From positions 3,658,001 through 3,722,000 of the forward strand of contig CBDIQW010000001.1 of NCBI GenBank assembly GCA_965283955.1: a stretch of DNA of 64,000 bases. The letters are read 5' to 3'. The notes beneath the pieces are model-generated. The model made no database searches. It saw only the letters and a program-made list of their open reading frames with translations, and was not told where the DNA came from. A program made the position numbers and the translations under genes. This DNA comes from Emticicia sp965283955 (GTDB lineage Bacteria > Bacteroidota > Bacteroidia > Cytophagales > Spirosomataceae). Positions 27,504 through 37,499 of this stretch are shown piece after piece; the first letter of the stretch is position 1; every line of letters begins with the position of its first letter.

Positions 27504-28567
27504 TTATTTCAAAATCGGCTCTAAATCAGCACGATTATCTGATAACCATTGCGTAATATCTTTTACGATTTCTTCGACACCAATTTCTGGTTTCCAACCT
27601 GTTAGGCGGTTACTTTCGAGTTATCGGTTACGTACAAACGAATATCCGCAGGGCGATTTTCTTTTACTTTAGTAATCGGAATTGTTTTGCCAGTTACTCT
27701 TTGACAAATTTCGGTCAATTCTTGTAATGAAACACTTACATCAACACCTCCACCCGCATTTAGAATTTCGCCGTTTACTTTATCAAAATTGTGTAATTGC
27801 CAGTCAATCAAGCGATAAAGGTCAGCCACATGCATAATATCACGGGTTTGTTTGCCTTCGCCACCATAACCGATGTAAGAGAGTTTTTGCTCAAAGAAGT
27901 GTTTGGCAATCCAGAGAACCATTACTCCTTGGTCCACTTTCCCCATTTGCCACGGGCCAGTAAGCACGCCACAACGGTTGATAACGGTCGGAAGTTTATA
28001 AAATTCGTTGTATTCTTGAATGATTAATTCAGAAGCCAGTTTGGTTGTGCCATAAAGCGAACGAACGCCATCGAGTGGAAAATTTTCGGCAATTCCTTTC
28101 GAGGAAACTCCCTTAACTGGTTGATTATCAGTTAATACAAAACGAGTTTCTTTCTCTTCAAAATCTAAGGTTTCGATGGTTTTAATTGGGTAAACTCGAC
28201 TCGTAGAAAGAAAAATAAACTTTGCGTTGCATTTTACGGCATAGTTTAAGCAATTGACCGTTCCGAAAAGATTGGTGTTAATCAAATAATCGGGTGTTCC
28301 ACCATTGATTCCTGCCAAAACCGAAGGCTCGGCCGAAGCCTCAATTACAGTGTCAACAATCGGAAGAGCATCAAAATCTTCTTTGCTACGAATATCTCCG
28401 TGCACGAATGTGATTCCTGCTTTTCCGAGACGAGATACGTTTAATTCTGAACCTTTACGACGAAGATTATCAAGACAATAAATTTCGTAAGATGGATAAT
28501 TTGCTTTCAACGAAAGAGCTAAGGCCGAACCCACAAATCCTGCTCCGCCTGTGATGAGTATTTTCAT
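27504..28567 (-). CDS. NAD-dependent sugar-nucleotide epimerase (CDP-paratose 2-epimerase-like), frameshifted near its end
   Basis: Short-chain dehydrogenase-type epimerase with the Rossmann start MKILITGGAGFVGSALA, a serine-containing LSTSRVYP and the catalytic YGTTK. GYGGEGKQTRDIMHVADL and LNAGGG are typical of the CDP-paratose/tyvelose epimerase branch. The main frame stops at 27602, but the DNA beyond it encodes LTGWKPEIGVEEIVKDITQW and ends at 27504, which is the normal C-terminus. One extra base near 27608 (C2 to C3) joins both parts as SKVTRLTGWKP. Full length is about 354 residues. The exact sugar substrate is not certain. Confidence 0.8.
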
Positions 28568-28626
28568 AAACGATTGATTTTCCTGAAGGAATATTTTTTT
28601 ACTTTTTTAATTTAATTAATCTTCAA

Positions 28627-30665
28627 TCAATGCCCACCATTAGAATTTCCGTTCACAGTCCACGGAATACGTTTTAGGTTGATGTTTTCGGTTGGACGAA
28701 TTACTAATGGCACTTTTTCAACTTTTACGGCACTACTATCAAGTCCAAACCATTTATCTTCAGAAGGCGTAAAACCTTTGATAAAGAAGTAGGCTTTCAT
28801 GATAAGATTTTCGTAGAAGGAAAGCTGGTTATCATAGGACAAGAATTTTTCGAGAACTACAAATCTAAAATCTCCGATCACATTATGGCGGTTCAATGAT
28901 TCATAACGACTACGAATATCAACTTCACCATTTTTCACCATATCTTCCAAAACTCTTCTGAAATAAAGATTTATCTTGTTTGGCACTCGGAAACCCAAAC
29001 GGAAATTTACTTTATAAACATCATCATCGGCTACGGTCATGACTTTATACTCCATTGTATAAGGGTCATCAACGGTATCAATATGTACAAACCAATATAC
29101 ATCGGCACGTTTGGGGCGTTTCTGAAAAATGGAGTAGATAATCTTATTTTCAATTTCTGAAGCACGCCCTGCATTACTCAAAAATACTAAGTGAGTGGCG
29201 TATTTTGGTACGGTAATGTCGGAACTTAATTCTTTCAATGAGTCTGTATATTTGCTTAGTTTCTCATATTCGGTCAACCTTGCTTTGATTTTTGAGGCAC
29301 TCAACCAAATATACATGACGCCAATCATTGCGAGGGCAATCAGCATCGAAACCCAACCACCATGCATGAATTTTTGGAGGTTAGCAATCAAGAAGCAACA
29401 TTCTATGAAAAAGAAAATACAGAAATAAATAACTACCCATGCAAATCTTGATTTTTTTGCGTAGAGGTAATAGCTAAACAAAAAAGTGTTCATGAGCATT
29501 GTCAGGACAATAGCCAAGCCGTAAGCGGCCTCCATTGCGGTTGAAACTAATACCTTATGTCCTTCTTTAATCGTCATTTCATCAGCTACTCGACTGAAAT
29601 AAGTGATAACACCAATACAGCCGATATAGAGCATGATATTTACACTCGGAATATAAATTTGTCCTTTTTGGTCAGAAGGAAAATTGATTTTAATTTTCGG
29701 CCAAAAATTCAAACGAATAGCCTCAGAAACAAGAGTAAAAACGCCAGTAAGCATGGCTTGGCTGGCAATAATAGTTGCCATTGCTGCAATGACAATCCCG
29801 ATAGGTAGAAACCATTCGGGCATAATATCATAAAACGGGCTACGACTACCAAGTTTCTGTCCACTAAGATTCATTACATAAACCCCCTGCCCAAAATAAT
29901 TGAGCAACAAACAAACCTTAACCAAAATCCAACTGATACGAATATTGCCACGCCCAACGTGACCCATATCAGAGTAGAGTGCCTCAGCACCAGTAGTCAC
30001 AAAAAAACCGACCCTAATAAAAAGAATCCGCCTGGATGGTGCGTCAGTAGTCGGTAGGCATAGTAAGGGTTAAGAGCCTTGAAGACCGAAAAATCTTGAA
30101 AAACCTGTATTGCTCCGAAAGTACCGAGCATCACAAACCAAACGGTCATAATAGGTCCAAAGGCTTTTCCTACTGCATTTGTGCCTAAGATTTGTACGAA
30201 AAATAAACCAGAAATGATGGCAATAACAATCGGTACGACTTGGATATTTGGATATAAAATTAGAAGTCCTTCAACTGCCGATGAAACCGAAATAGGAGGG
30301 GTAATAATACTGTCGGCAATCATTGTACTCCCTCCAATAATAGCAGGAATCGTGAGCCAACGAGCGTGTCTTCTAACAAGTGTATATAATGCAAAAATAC
30401 CCCCTTCGCCTCTATTATCTGCCCTTAAAATCAAGATTACGTATTTAGCAGTAGTTTGGAGAGTTAGCGTCCAAAACACACATGATAATGCCCCAAAAAT
30501 AATTTCTTCACTAATAATTTCATTTCCAGCAATTGCTTTTAAAACATAGAGTGGAGATGTTCCAATATCCCCAAAAACTATTCCGAGAGCAATAAGTAGT
30601 CCAGCAGCAGATACTTTGTCGAGATGGTGATGCCCATTACTATGCTCATTGTCAATTTGACTCAC
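28627..30665 (-). CDS. kup: KUP-family potassium uptake permease, frameshifted
   Basis: K+/H+ symporter of the inner membrane. The first frame (30665 to 29997) begins with a histidine-rich N-terminus and carries the KUP signature GIVFGDIGTSPLYVLK. The second (to 28627) continues TTGAEALYSDMGHVGRGNIR and contains the remaining membrane segments and the cytoplasmic C-terminal domain. The break falls in a run of seven T on the coding strand (30001-30007); one more base gives GSVFFVTTGAEALYSDMGH, as in the family. Total about 679 residues is normal. A TATATTTG promoter element lies about 35 bp upstream. Confidence 0.9.
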
Positions 30666-30698
30666 TTCAATTATTGATTATTTGTAAAAAAAAGTTTG

Positions 30699-30727
30699 CA
30701 AATATAGAGTTTCGTGAGCAATTCAAA
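30699..30727 (-). promoter_or_regulatory. Promoter of kup (TTTG ... TATATTTG)
   Basis: On the minus strand TTTG (30727-30724) is followed after 17 bases by TATATTTG (30706-30699). The -7 box is a perfect TAnnTTTG match; the spacer is two bases shorter than usual. Confidence 0.55.
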
Positions 30728-30770
30728 GAAATTTTAAATAAAAATGTTTTGTGAAGCCACTTTCATTCCC

Positions 30771-30784
30771 AACTTTGCAAAGTT
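30771..30784. promoter_or_regulatory. Perfect 14-bp palindrome AACTTTGCAAAGTT
   Basis: A perfectly self-complementary 14-mer sits 72 bp before the enoyl-CoA hydratase start. With no loop it is more like a dimeric repressor operator than an RNA hairpin. Confidence 0.4.
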
Positions 30785-30855
30785 ATTTAATGCCATCTCA
30801 TGCATTACTTCAAAAATTACAATTTACAACAAAACCAAATAATTGATAGTCAACT

Positions 30856-31638
30856 ATGTACGAAAACATAATCTTAGAAATCTCTGATGGTGTTTCTACC
30901 ATCACACTCAACCGTCCACAAGTGTATAATGCCCTTAGTACGGCTCTCATAAACGAAATAACGCAAGCAGTTGAAGTTTCTTCCGCCGACGCTTCGGTGC
31001 GTGTAATCGTCATTACAGGAGTGGGTGATAAAGCCTTTTGTTCGGGTGCAGATTTGAAAGCTGGAATGGATGGTGGCCTCACTTCACTGGGCGATTCGCT
31101 TCGCAAAAATTATAACCCAATGGTTCGGGCAATCAGAAATGCCGAAAAACCAGTTATTTGCCGAATGAATGGTATTGCGGCAGGAGCAGGGATGTCGTTG
31201 GCTTTGGCTTGTGATTTGATCATTGCAAATAAAGATGCATATATGAGCGAACTTTTTGTAGGAATTGGCCTAATGCCCGATGCTGGTTCGATGTATTTTT
31301 TGCCGAGAATTGTGGGGATGCAAAAAGCATTTGAATTATGTAGCACTGGGCGAAAAGTTTACATGGAAGAGGCACTGAGTTTAGGTTTAGTAACAAAAAT
31401 AGTGCCTTATGAGGTTCTTGACGAAGCTGTAAATGAACTTGTCGGTTATTATAAAACTGCCCCCACAAAGTCAATCGGATTGATGAAAAAGGTTTTGAGT
31501 CAATCATTTAGTAGCACTGTCGAGGAAATTCTTGAACAAGAAGCAGAGAATCAAGATAGTTTGGGCAAAACACATGATTTTGCTGAAGGAGTAATGGCTT
31601 TTTTGCAAAAACGCAAACCTTTATTTAAAGGGAAATGA
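30856..31638 (+). CDS. Enoyl-CoA hydratase/isomerase family protein
   Basis: 260-residue crotonase-fold enzyme, full length. It has the CoA-binding start STITLNRPQVYNALS, the oxyanion-hole segments AFCSGADLKAGM and RMNGIAAGAGMSLALACD, and FVGIGLMPDAGS with the active-site region. The last segment (KRKPLFKGK) is typical. It could be an enoyl-CoA hydratase of fatty-acid oxidation or a PaaG/PaaF-like isomerase; the active-site residues seen do not settle which. It is a single gene with a 14-bp palindrome upstream. Confidence 0.87.
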   Translation: MYENIILEISDGVSTITLNRPQVYNALSTALINEITQAVEVSSADASVRVIVITGVGDKAFCSGADLKAGMDGGLTSLGDSLRKNYNPMVRAIRNAEKPVICRMNGIAAGAGMSLALACDLIIANKDAYMSELFVGIGLMPDAGSMYFLPRIVGMQKAFELCSTGRKVYMEEALSLGLVTKIVPYEVLDEAVNELVGYYKTAPTKSIGLMKKVLSQSFSSTVEEILEQEAENQDSLGKTHDFAEGVMAFLQKRKPLFKGK

Positions 31639-31713
31639 GCTAAAAGCAACTTATTTTTTTAATCCTTCGTCATACAACTATATCTAATCAAAGCTTACAA
31701 GAATTTAGTATTT

Positions 31714-34700
31714 ATGAGTACAACCAAACGTTTGATTACTACTTTATTCACATTTATAGCTTTTATTACCAATGCTCAATTACCAAATGGTTTTGTTGAC
31801 CAAGTGCATTCGGGTAATTGGCAAAACCCGACAGGGCTTACATTTGATACAAATGGGAAAATGTATGTCTGGGAAAAAGATGGAAAAGTATATGTCGTTG
31901 AAAATAATGTAAAAACCTTATTTCTTGATATATCAGAGGAAGTAGCAAATTACGGTGATTATGGCATTTTAGGTTTTGTATTAGACCCTAATTTCCTCAA
32001 TAATGGACATGTTTATCTATACTACATAGTTGATAGACATTATTTATTGAACTATGGCACTGAAAGTTATAGCCCTGGAATAACTCTTGAAGGGGCAACT
32101 ATTGCCCGTGTAACGAGATATACTACACCTACTCCCCAAACGCCAACTACGGTTGATTATGGTTCAAGACTGGTGCTTTTAGGAGAAACAAAATCGACAG
32201 GTGTGCCTATTACAGGAACTAATCATGCAGGTGGAGGTATGGCTTTTGGCAATGATGGTTCGTTATTGATCGGAACTGGCGATGGTGGGCTCGGAATAGA
32301 TTATAATGGTGAAGCATTGGCAGATGGAATTATTTCAGAAGCCGAAAGTGTAGAAGATAGGGTTTATCGTTGTCAGATGATAAATTCGCTTAATGGAAAA
32401 GTAATAAGAATCAATGCTCTCAACGGCGATGGCTTTGCCGACAATCCATATTTTGATTCAAATGATCCTCGTTCGGCTCGCTCAAGGGTATGGGCATTGG
32501 GTTTCCGAAATCCATTTAGACTTTCTGTTAGACCCAATTCGGGCTTTCCTGGTGCAGTTTATGTAGGCGATGTAGGTTGGAGCCATAGAGAAGAACTAAA
32601 CATTATCACAACAAGTGGTCGAAATTTTGGTTGGCCCATCTATGAAGGTAATGATAAAACTACTGTTTGGACTAACCCAGCCTATATACCTTCAAGTTAT
32701 CAAAAACCAACTGTTGAATGGATACACGATGGTTGGCAAGAAGATCTCTCTGCCAGAGTTATCATCCATGAAGTAGCTCATACAGTAGGGTCGGAGGAGT
32801 TTCCTGGGAATAATTTCACTGGAACATGTGCAATTGGTGGAGTTTGGTACACCGGAACAACCTTTCCTGAAGAATACAGGAATTCGTATATATTTGCCGA
32901 TTTCGCCCCTGGTTGGATTAAGAGTTTTTCATTTGATACTTCTCAAAATCCGACTTCTTTTCGAGATTTGCATAACTCAGCTTTAGGAGCAGTTACGTTG
33001 GCTTATAACCCCGTTGACGAGTCGATTTACTACATAAAATTGGGTTTCAATGAAGGTGATCCCGTTGAAGTTCGTAAAATTTCTTATGCTGTCGGAACAA
33101 ATATAGCTCCTACTGCACGGTTTGTGACGAGTACTAAAAATGGAATTTCGCCCCTAAATATTACTTTTGATGCGTCAACATCAAGCGATTACGAAAATAC
33201 AAGTTCTCTCACTTATTCTTGGGATTTCGGTGATGGGCAGACTGGAAGCGGTATAAACCCTTCGCACACATTCGATAATAGTTCATCAGCTCCGCAGGCC
33301 TTTTTGGTAAAGCTAACAGTTACTGATGAAGGAGGTTTAAGTGATACTACTTCGACCATTATTTCGCTTAATAATACACCACCCGTAATTACCTCTACAA
33401 GTATTGACAATATTAACATTTTCAATAATAATGGGGCTGATATTATTTACTTATCAGCCGAAACTACTGATAGTGAAGAAGTCAGTAGTCAACTCACTTA
33501 TCGTTGGACAGTACGACTACACCATGACGAACATTCACACCCTGCCTTAGATGTAACAAGACAGACTTCGCAGGTGAATCTTGAAGTAGTTCCGTGTGAC
33601 GGGCATTTGTATTTTTACAGAATTACATTGCGAGTCACAGATTCTTATGGCCTCTCTACCACTTTTACAAAGGATATTTATCCAAGTTGTGGTGAACAAG
33701 ATACAACTCTTCCTGACGAACCGCTGGTAAAACTTTATAATCTCAATGCCAATGGCTTTTATTTATCATGGAATAGTGTGTCTGATAACGTTGGAGTTGG
33801 TTCGTATGAAGTATTCGTAAATGGGGTGTCAAAAGGGGTATTAAGCTCCCAAACGCTTGTTTATCAATATATTTCACAAATAAGTATTATTAATCAGCCT
33901 TTTCAGTGTTATATAAAAGCAATTGATTTATCAGGAAATACTACTTTAAGTTCAAAACTTAATTTTATTGCCAAAGTGGGTTCTGGTAATCATGTACAAA
34001 CATACCTTTCAGACCTTTTATCTGTTTCTACAACAAATGGTTTTGGACCAGTTGAGATTGATAAAAGTAATGGAGAAGGGGCAATTGGAGATGGCAGTAA
34101 TCTTACGCTCAATGGTATTTCCTTTACTAAAGGTTTGGGAACTCACGCAGATGCTGAAATTATTTATAACCTAACACCCAACGAATATAATAAATTTACG
34201 GCTAAGATTGGTATTGATGACGAAGTTCCCGATGGAAATTGCGGAAGTGTAATATTTAAGATTTTTAAAGATGATAGTTTAGCATATACCAGTCCAATTA
34301 TGTATCCATCATCAGCCACTATTGAAGTAGATATTGATATAAGCAATACAAGTCAACTAAAATTAGTTACGGATAAAGCAGGAGATAATAACTACTGCGA
34401 CCATGGAGATTGGGCTGATGCCAAACTACAATTGTTAAACACTAACAGTTATATTACTCTTCCAACTACACCAGCCGATTTAGTGGCTATAGCTCCTGTT
34501 CCAAATAATTACCAACTATCGTGGGGAGTTTTGACGGATACCATCGACCCAAATCTTAAATATGAAATAGTTGTCGATGGACAAATAATTGATAGTACAA
34601 CTAACCTAAGCTACTTATTGCCAGTTTTGAGAGAGGGAGCTTACACCATAACCGTTCAAGCCAAAGACCAAGCTAATAATCGAGCTGTAAGTAAATCAAT

Positions 34701-34929
34701 AGTTTTGGTTTATACGCCGTGTGCATCAATAATAAACTTGGCGACAAGCGAAAATTATAACGATGCCAATCGTACACTAAAGGCCGCAAATACCATTACA
34801 GCAACAAACGTTGTATCAGGTGCATCAAAAGTTATTTATCAAGCAGCAAAAAGTGTAGAGTTTTTGCCAGGTTTTAGTGTTGTTGCGGGAAGTGTTTTTA
34901 TTGCAAAAATACAAGGATGTGATAATTGA
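31714..34929 (+). CDS. Secreted PQQ-type sugar dehydrogenase with PKD, Fn3 and NPCBM modules
   Basis: 1071 residues. After a signal peptide (ITNAQ) comes a glucose/sorbosone dehydrogenase beta-propeller (about 22-455: GLTFDTNGKMYVWEKDGKVY, GILGFVLDPNF, GTNHAGGGMAFGNDGSLLIG, ALGFRNPFRL). Then follow a PKD domain (YSWDFGDGQTGSG), a second Ig-like module, an Fn3 domain (about 670-765), an NPCBM-like carbohydrate-binding module (about 775-920: ISFTKGLGTHADAEI), another Fn3, and a C-terminal coathanger-type tail ending IQGCDN. The tail is a distant relative of those at 8949 and 11768. It probably oxidises sugar ends of a polysaccharide outside the cell; cofactor and substrate are inference. Confidence 0.85.
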   Translation: MSTTKRLITTLFTFIAFITNAQLPNGFVDQVHSGNWQNPTGLTFDTNGKMYVWEKDGKVYVVENNVKTLFLDISEEVANYGDYGILGFVLDPNFLNNGHVYLYYIVDRHYLLNYGTESYSPGITLEGATIARVTRYTTPTPQTPTTVDYGSRLVLLGETKSTGVPITGTNHAGGGMAFGNDGSLLIGTGDGGLGIDYNGEALADGIISEAESVEDRVYRCQMINSLNGKVIRINALNGDGFADNPYFDSNDPRSARSRVWALGFRNPFRLSVRPNSGFPGAVYVGDVGWSHREELNIITTSGRNFGWPIYEGNDKTTVWTNPAYIPSSYQKPTVEWIHDGWQEDLSARVIIHEVAHTVGSEEFPGNNFTGTCAIGGVWYTGTTFPEEYRNSYIFADFAPGWIKSFSFDTSQNPTSFRDLHNSALGAVTLAYNPVDESIYYIKLGFNEGDPVEVRKISYAVGTNIAPTARFVTSTKNGISPLNITFDASTSSDYENTSSLTYSWDFGDGQTGSGINPSHTFDNSSSAPQAFLVKLTVTDEGGLSDTTSTIISLNNTPPVITSTSIDNINIFNNNGADIIYLSAETTDSEEVSSQLTYRWTVRLHHDEHSHPALDVTRQTSQVNLEVVPCDGHLYFYRITLRVTDSYGLSTTFTKDIYPSCGEQDTTLPDEPLVKLYNLNANGFYLSWNSVSDNVGVGSYEVFVNGVSKGVLSSQTLVYQYISQISIINQPFQCYIKAIDLSGNTTLSSKLNFIAKVGSGNHVQTYLSDLLSVSTTNGFGPVEIDKSNGEGAIGDGSNLTLNGISFTKGLGTHADAEIIYNLTPNEYNKFTAKIGIDDEVPDGNCGSVIFKIFKDDSLAYTSPIMYPSSATIEVDIDISNTSQLKLVTDKAGDNNYCDHGDWADAKLQLLNTNSYITLPTTPADLVAIAPVPNNYQLSWGVLTDTIDPNLKYEIVVDGQIIDSTTNLSYLLPVLREGAYTITVQAKDQANNRAVSKSIVLVYTPCASIINLATSENYNDANRTLKAANTITATNVVSGASKVIYQAAKSVEFLPGFSVVAGSVFIAKIQGCDN

Positions 34930-34977
34930 TAGTTTTTTTGTAATTTTGTATAACAAAACTAAAACTCCAATACACAA

Positions 34978-35847
34978 ATGAAGAAACCTTTACTACTGTT
35001 GATTATCTCAACTGCCCTGTTATTTTCGCTTAACTCTTGTGAAGAAGAAAATCTTATCACTGGAGCAAGTAATAATACGGGGAGTACAACCACTAACCCT
35101 TCAGCTGGTTCAAATACAGGTACTACAACGCCTAAGTGCTATCTTAAGGAGGTCATCGAAGTGGAAGACGGAGAAAAATATACAAATAAGTTAGTCTATA
35201 ATACTAAAAACTTGCTCACAACTTTAGACCAAGATGGAGCAGTATCGACTTATGAATACGATGCTAATAATCGTGTTACGAAGCTAACCGTTGTTGATGG
35301 GGCAGCGGTTGAAATATATACTTATTCGTATGACTCTAAAGGAAACATGAATAACATAAAGTATTCTTCTAAAAATACGCCAATTACACTTTTTGCGAAT
35401 GAGTATAAACTTACAACAAACGCCAGTGGGCAAGTCACACAAGTAACGGTAGTATCTGAGGATAAAGAAAATAACTTTGATATGTTATTTGAATATGAAA
35501 AGAATAATATCAAGAAAGTTATATTTGCTGCTAATGGACAGAAAATGACAGTATTAGAAAACTTAACTTTTGATACAAAAACGAGTGTTTATGCTAATAC
35601 TGGCATGGCAAAGGTAAATATTCCTTATATTGTAGTTGGATTGTATTTTGGTGAAAATTTGACATATCTAATGAATGCTAATAATATTCTGACTGATAAA
35701 ACAATTAGCATATTTGCGGGTGAAGTTTCTACAACTTACAAATACGAATACACCAAAGATAATCTTCCATCAAAGATGACTTATATTCAAGTTGATGGTA
35801 CTGATAAATACGAAGGAAGTGCTACTTACTCGTATGATTGTAAATAA
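34978..35847 (+). CDS. Secreted lipoprotein with YD-like repeats
   Basis: 289 residues. A signal peptide with lipobox LNSC puts the lipidated cysteine at C21; a Thr/Ser/Gly-rich linker follows. The body has YD/RHS-like units such as YEYDANNRVTKLTVVDG and YTYSYDSKGNMNNIKYSS, as in many Bacteroidota surface lipoproteins of unknown function. It follows the sugar dehydrogenase by 48 bp, so they may be co-expressed, but no functional link is shown. Only two or three repeats are visible, far fewer than in RHS toxins. Confidence 0.75.
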   Translation: MKKPLLLLIISTALLFSLNSCEEENLITGASNNTGSTTTNPSAGSNTGTTTPKCYLKEVIEVEDGEKYTNKLVYNTKNLLTTLDQDGAVSTYEYDANNRVTKLTVVDGAAVEIYTYSYDSKGNMNNIKYSSKNTPITLFANEYKLTTNASGQVTQVTVVSEDKENNFDMLFEYEKNNIKKVIFAANGQKMTVLENLTFDTKTSVYANTGMAKVNIPYIVVGLYFGENLTYLMNANNILTDKTISIFAGEVSTTYKYEYTKDNLPSKMTYIQVDGTDKYEGSATYSYDCK

Positions 35848-35863
35848 AAGTCTTTATTATTAA

Positions 35864-35900
35864 AATTGCCATTCGAGATTAATCGAATGGCAATTTTTTT
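35864..35900. terminator. Strong bidirectional terminator
   Basis: AATTGCCATTCGA pairs perfectly with 35883-35895 around a 6-base loop, followed by five more T. It serves the lipoprotein gene and overlaps the end of the convergent flavin reductase gene. Confidence 0.85.
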
Positions 35901-36372
35901 ATCCACGTACTAAACCCTTTTCTCGTAAAAAATTATTAGTCATCACTTCTTTTTCGGGATTTAAAACTACTTGTTTGAGTACTTCACAGACAAAAAGTTC
36001 GTGGTCGCCTGCATCAGTAGAATGTAAAACTTTGCATTGAATATAGCCAATGGCTTCGGTCAGAAATGGGCAGCCTCTTGAATCAAAATCATGCTTTAAG
36101 TTTTTAAATTTATCACTATCCTTTCCGCTACGCTGCCCAAGTTTAGTAATCAGATTTGTCTGTCCTGTGTGTAATAGATTGATATTCAGCATCTTAGATG
36201 CTCTCACGAGTTCGATGGTGTAATCAACTTTATAAAGAGCCACACAGACTGTTTTTCCACCCATAGCTGTTTGCATAACCCACGTTGCAATATTGGCATT
36301 GTAGTTTCCTTCATGCACGGTTGTAATGGCGTGAACATCGTAGTTTTTATATTTTAGTAAAGACCTTGGCAT
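35899..36372 (-). CDS. Flavin reductase-like domain protein
   Basis: 157 residues with the FMN-binding split-barrel fold: the N-terminal ATTVHEGNYNANIATWVMQT, the middle VALYKVDYTIELVRASKMLN and the C-terminal LHSTDAGDHELFVCEV, whose GDHELFVGEV-like motif is characteristic. It should bind FMN and reduce it with NAD(P)H or act as a small flavoprotein; the partner oxygenase is not nearby. ATG at 36372 gives a normal length. The function label is at family level only. Confidence 0.85.
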   Translation of the reverse strand: MPRSLLKYKNYDVHAITTVHEGNYNANIATWVMQTAMGGKTVCVALYKVDYTIELVRASKMLNINLLHTGQTNLITKLGQRSGKDSDKFKNLKHDFDSRGCPFLTEAIGYIQCKVLHSTDAGDHELFVCEVLKQVVLNPEKEVMTNNFLREKGLVRG

Positions 36373-36585
36373 TGTACGACGAGTATATTTTCAATGTAAT
36401 AACAGTTTTACTGGCTAATTGTTACTCATAAAATAAAGAGTATCTAAATGAAAATGCAAGTGGTTTTATAAATTACATTTCTTTAAATTTGTATTTATTC
36501 AATAAAAAATTTAATATTACAGCGAAATTATTCAACCCTAAGCCCAAAAAAGATTTTTGATACCTACCCTAAACTGAAACGTATG

Positions 36586-36616
36586 CACCCAGCCGAATTT
36601 CGACTGGGTGTTTTTT
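36586..36616 (+). terminator. Plus-strand terminator with no annotated plus-strand gene before it
   Basis: CACCCAG pairs with CTGGGTG (inner CGA/TCG), then six T follow on the plus strand. Genes on both sides are on the minus strand. A TAAATTTG box at 36484-36491 lies upstream, so a short plus-strand RNA of about 120 bases is possible. I see no other feature in 36373-36617. Confidence 0.55.
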
Positions 36617-36617
36617 G

Positions 36618-37442
36618 TTACTTTATCTTACGAATCAGCACATCGCCGTGCATGGTTTTCATCATAATTTCTGGCCCGCCACCGTTGATTTTGCCGTAAG
36701 TCCATTCGTCTTTCTGGATTTTATACAGCCCTTTTTCTTTATCGGCAGTTTGTTTGATTTTGGCGGCTGTTTTATCCACATCAATATCAAAATCGGTCAG
36801 TACTTCGCCCATATCCGATTTTAGTTTTACGTTGGCTTTTACAGTGGCAGGAAACGTCACATCAACATTGCCGTTGAGGGTCGTAAAAGCCATCGGGGTA
36901 TTAGGCGTGATGCTCGTAAAGTTGATGATGATATCTTCGTTGATGGTGTTGGCCAATACCGAACCAGCCACATTTTTCATCTTGATTTCGCCGTTGATGT
37001 TTGAAATTTCGTGGTTTCCATTCACATTTTCTACATAAATATCACCATCGTTGATAGTCTTCAGTTTAAGCGAAGCTTTGTGCGGCACTTTTATGCTGAG
37101 ATTTACTTTCATGTTCACTCGGTCGGTGCTTACATTAACCGTATTGTTTTGCTCACGAGCTACTATCTCAAAACCATCGTTGGTCGAAATTTTCTTCATG
37201 CCGTCGGCACGTTCACGGTTTTGCTTTTTCTCCGAAACTGGTGCAATGGCATCAATGATAATATCTTTTCCATCGTAGCCGATGACTTTTATTGAGCCAG
37301 TAATGAGATTGGCGTTGAGTTTAATCTCTTTTGTGGGGTCTGAAACTGGAACGGTGAGTTGTTCACGGTCTTGACTTTGGGCATAAAATGATGCTAATAA
37401 AATAAGCACCAATGCTACGAATATTGTCTTTTGCGATTTCAT
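36618..37442 (-). CDS. Secreted DUF4097 beta-repeat protein
   Basis: 274 residues. A signal peptide ends FYAQSQ. The rest is a DUF4097-type single-stranded beta-helix: repeated phrases such as GSIKVIGYDGKDIIIDAI, DGDIYVENVNGNHEISNING, TLNGNVDVTFP. It is the last gene of a minus-strand run sigma, anti-sigma/HEAT, DUF4097, DUF4097, and 57 bp separate it from the previous DUF4097 gene. Proteins of this type often follow ECF sigma factors in Bacteroidota; their molecular role is unknown. Paralogous to the next gene upstream. Confidence 0.82.
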   Translation of the reverse strand: MKSQKTIFVALVLILLASFYAQSQDREQLTVPVSDPTKEIKLNANLITGSIKVIGYDGKDIIIDAIAPVSEKKQNRERADGMKKISTNDGFEIVAREQNNTVNVSTDRVNMKVNLSIKVPHKASLKLKTINDGDIYVENVNGNHEISNINGEIKMKNVAGSVLANTINEDIIINFTSITPNTPMAFTTLNGNVDVTFPATVKANVKLKSDMGEVLTDFDIDVDKTAAKIKQTADKEKGLYKIQKDEWTYGKINGGGPEIMMKTMHGDVLIRKIK

Positions 37443-37499
37443 TTTTTTAGATTTTTTAATGTAACTTTTGTTTTAAACAGAGCAATTCAGAAAATTGCT

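Noticed and set aside
34978..35847. RHS/YD-repeat toxin
   Set aside because: Only two or three YD-like units, a lipobox and no toxin or core region; a small surface lipoprotein is the better reading.
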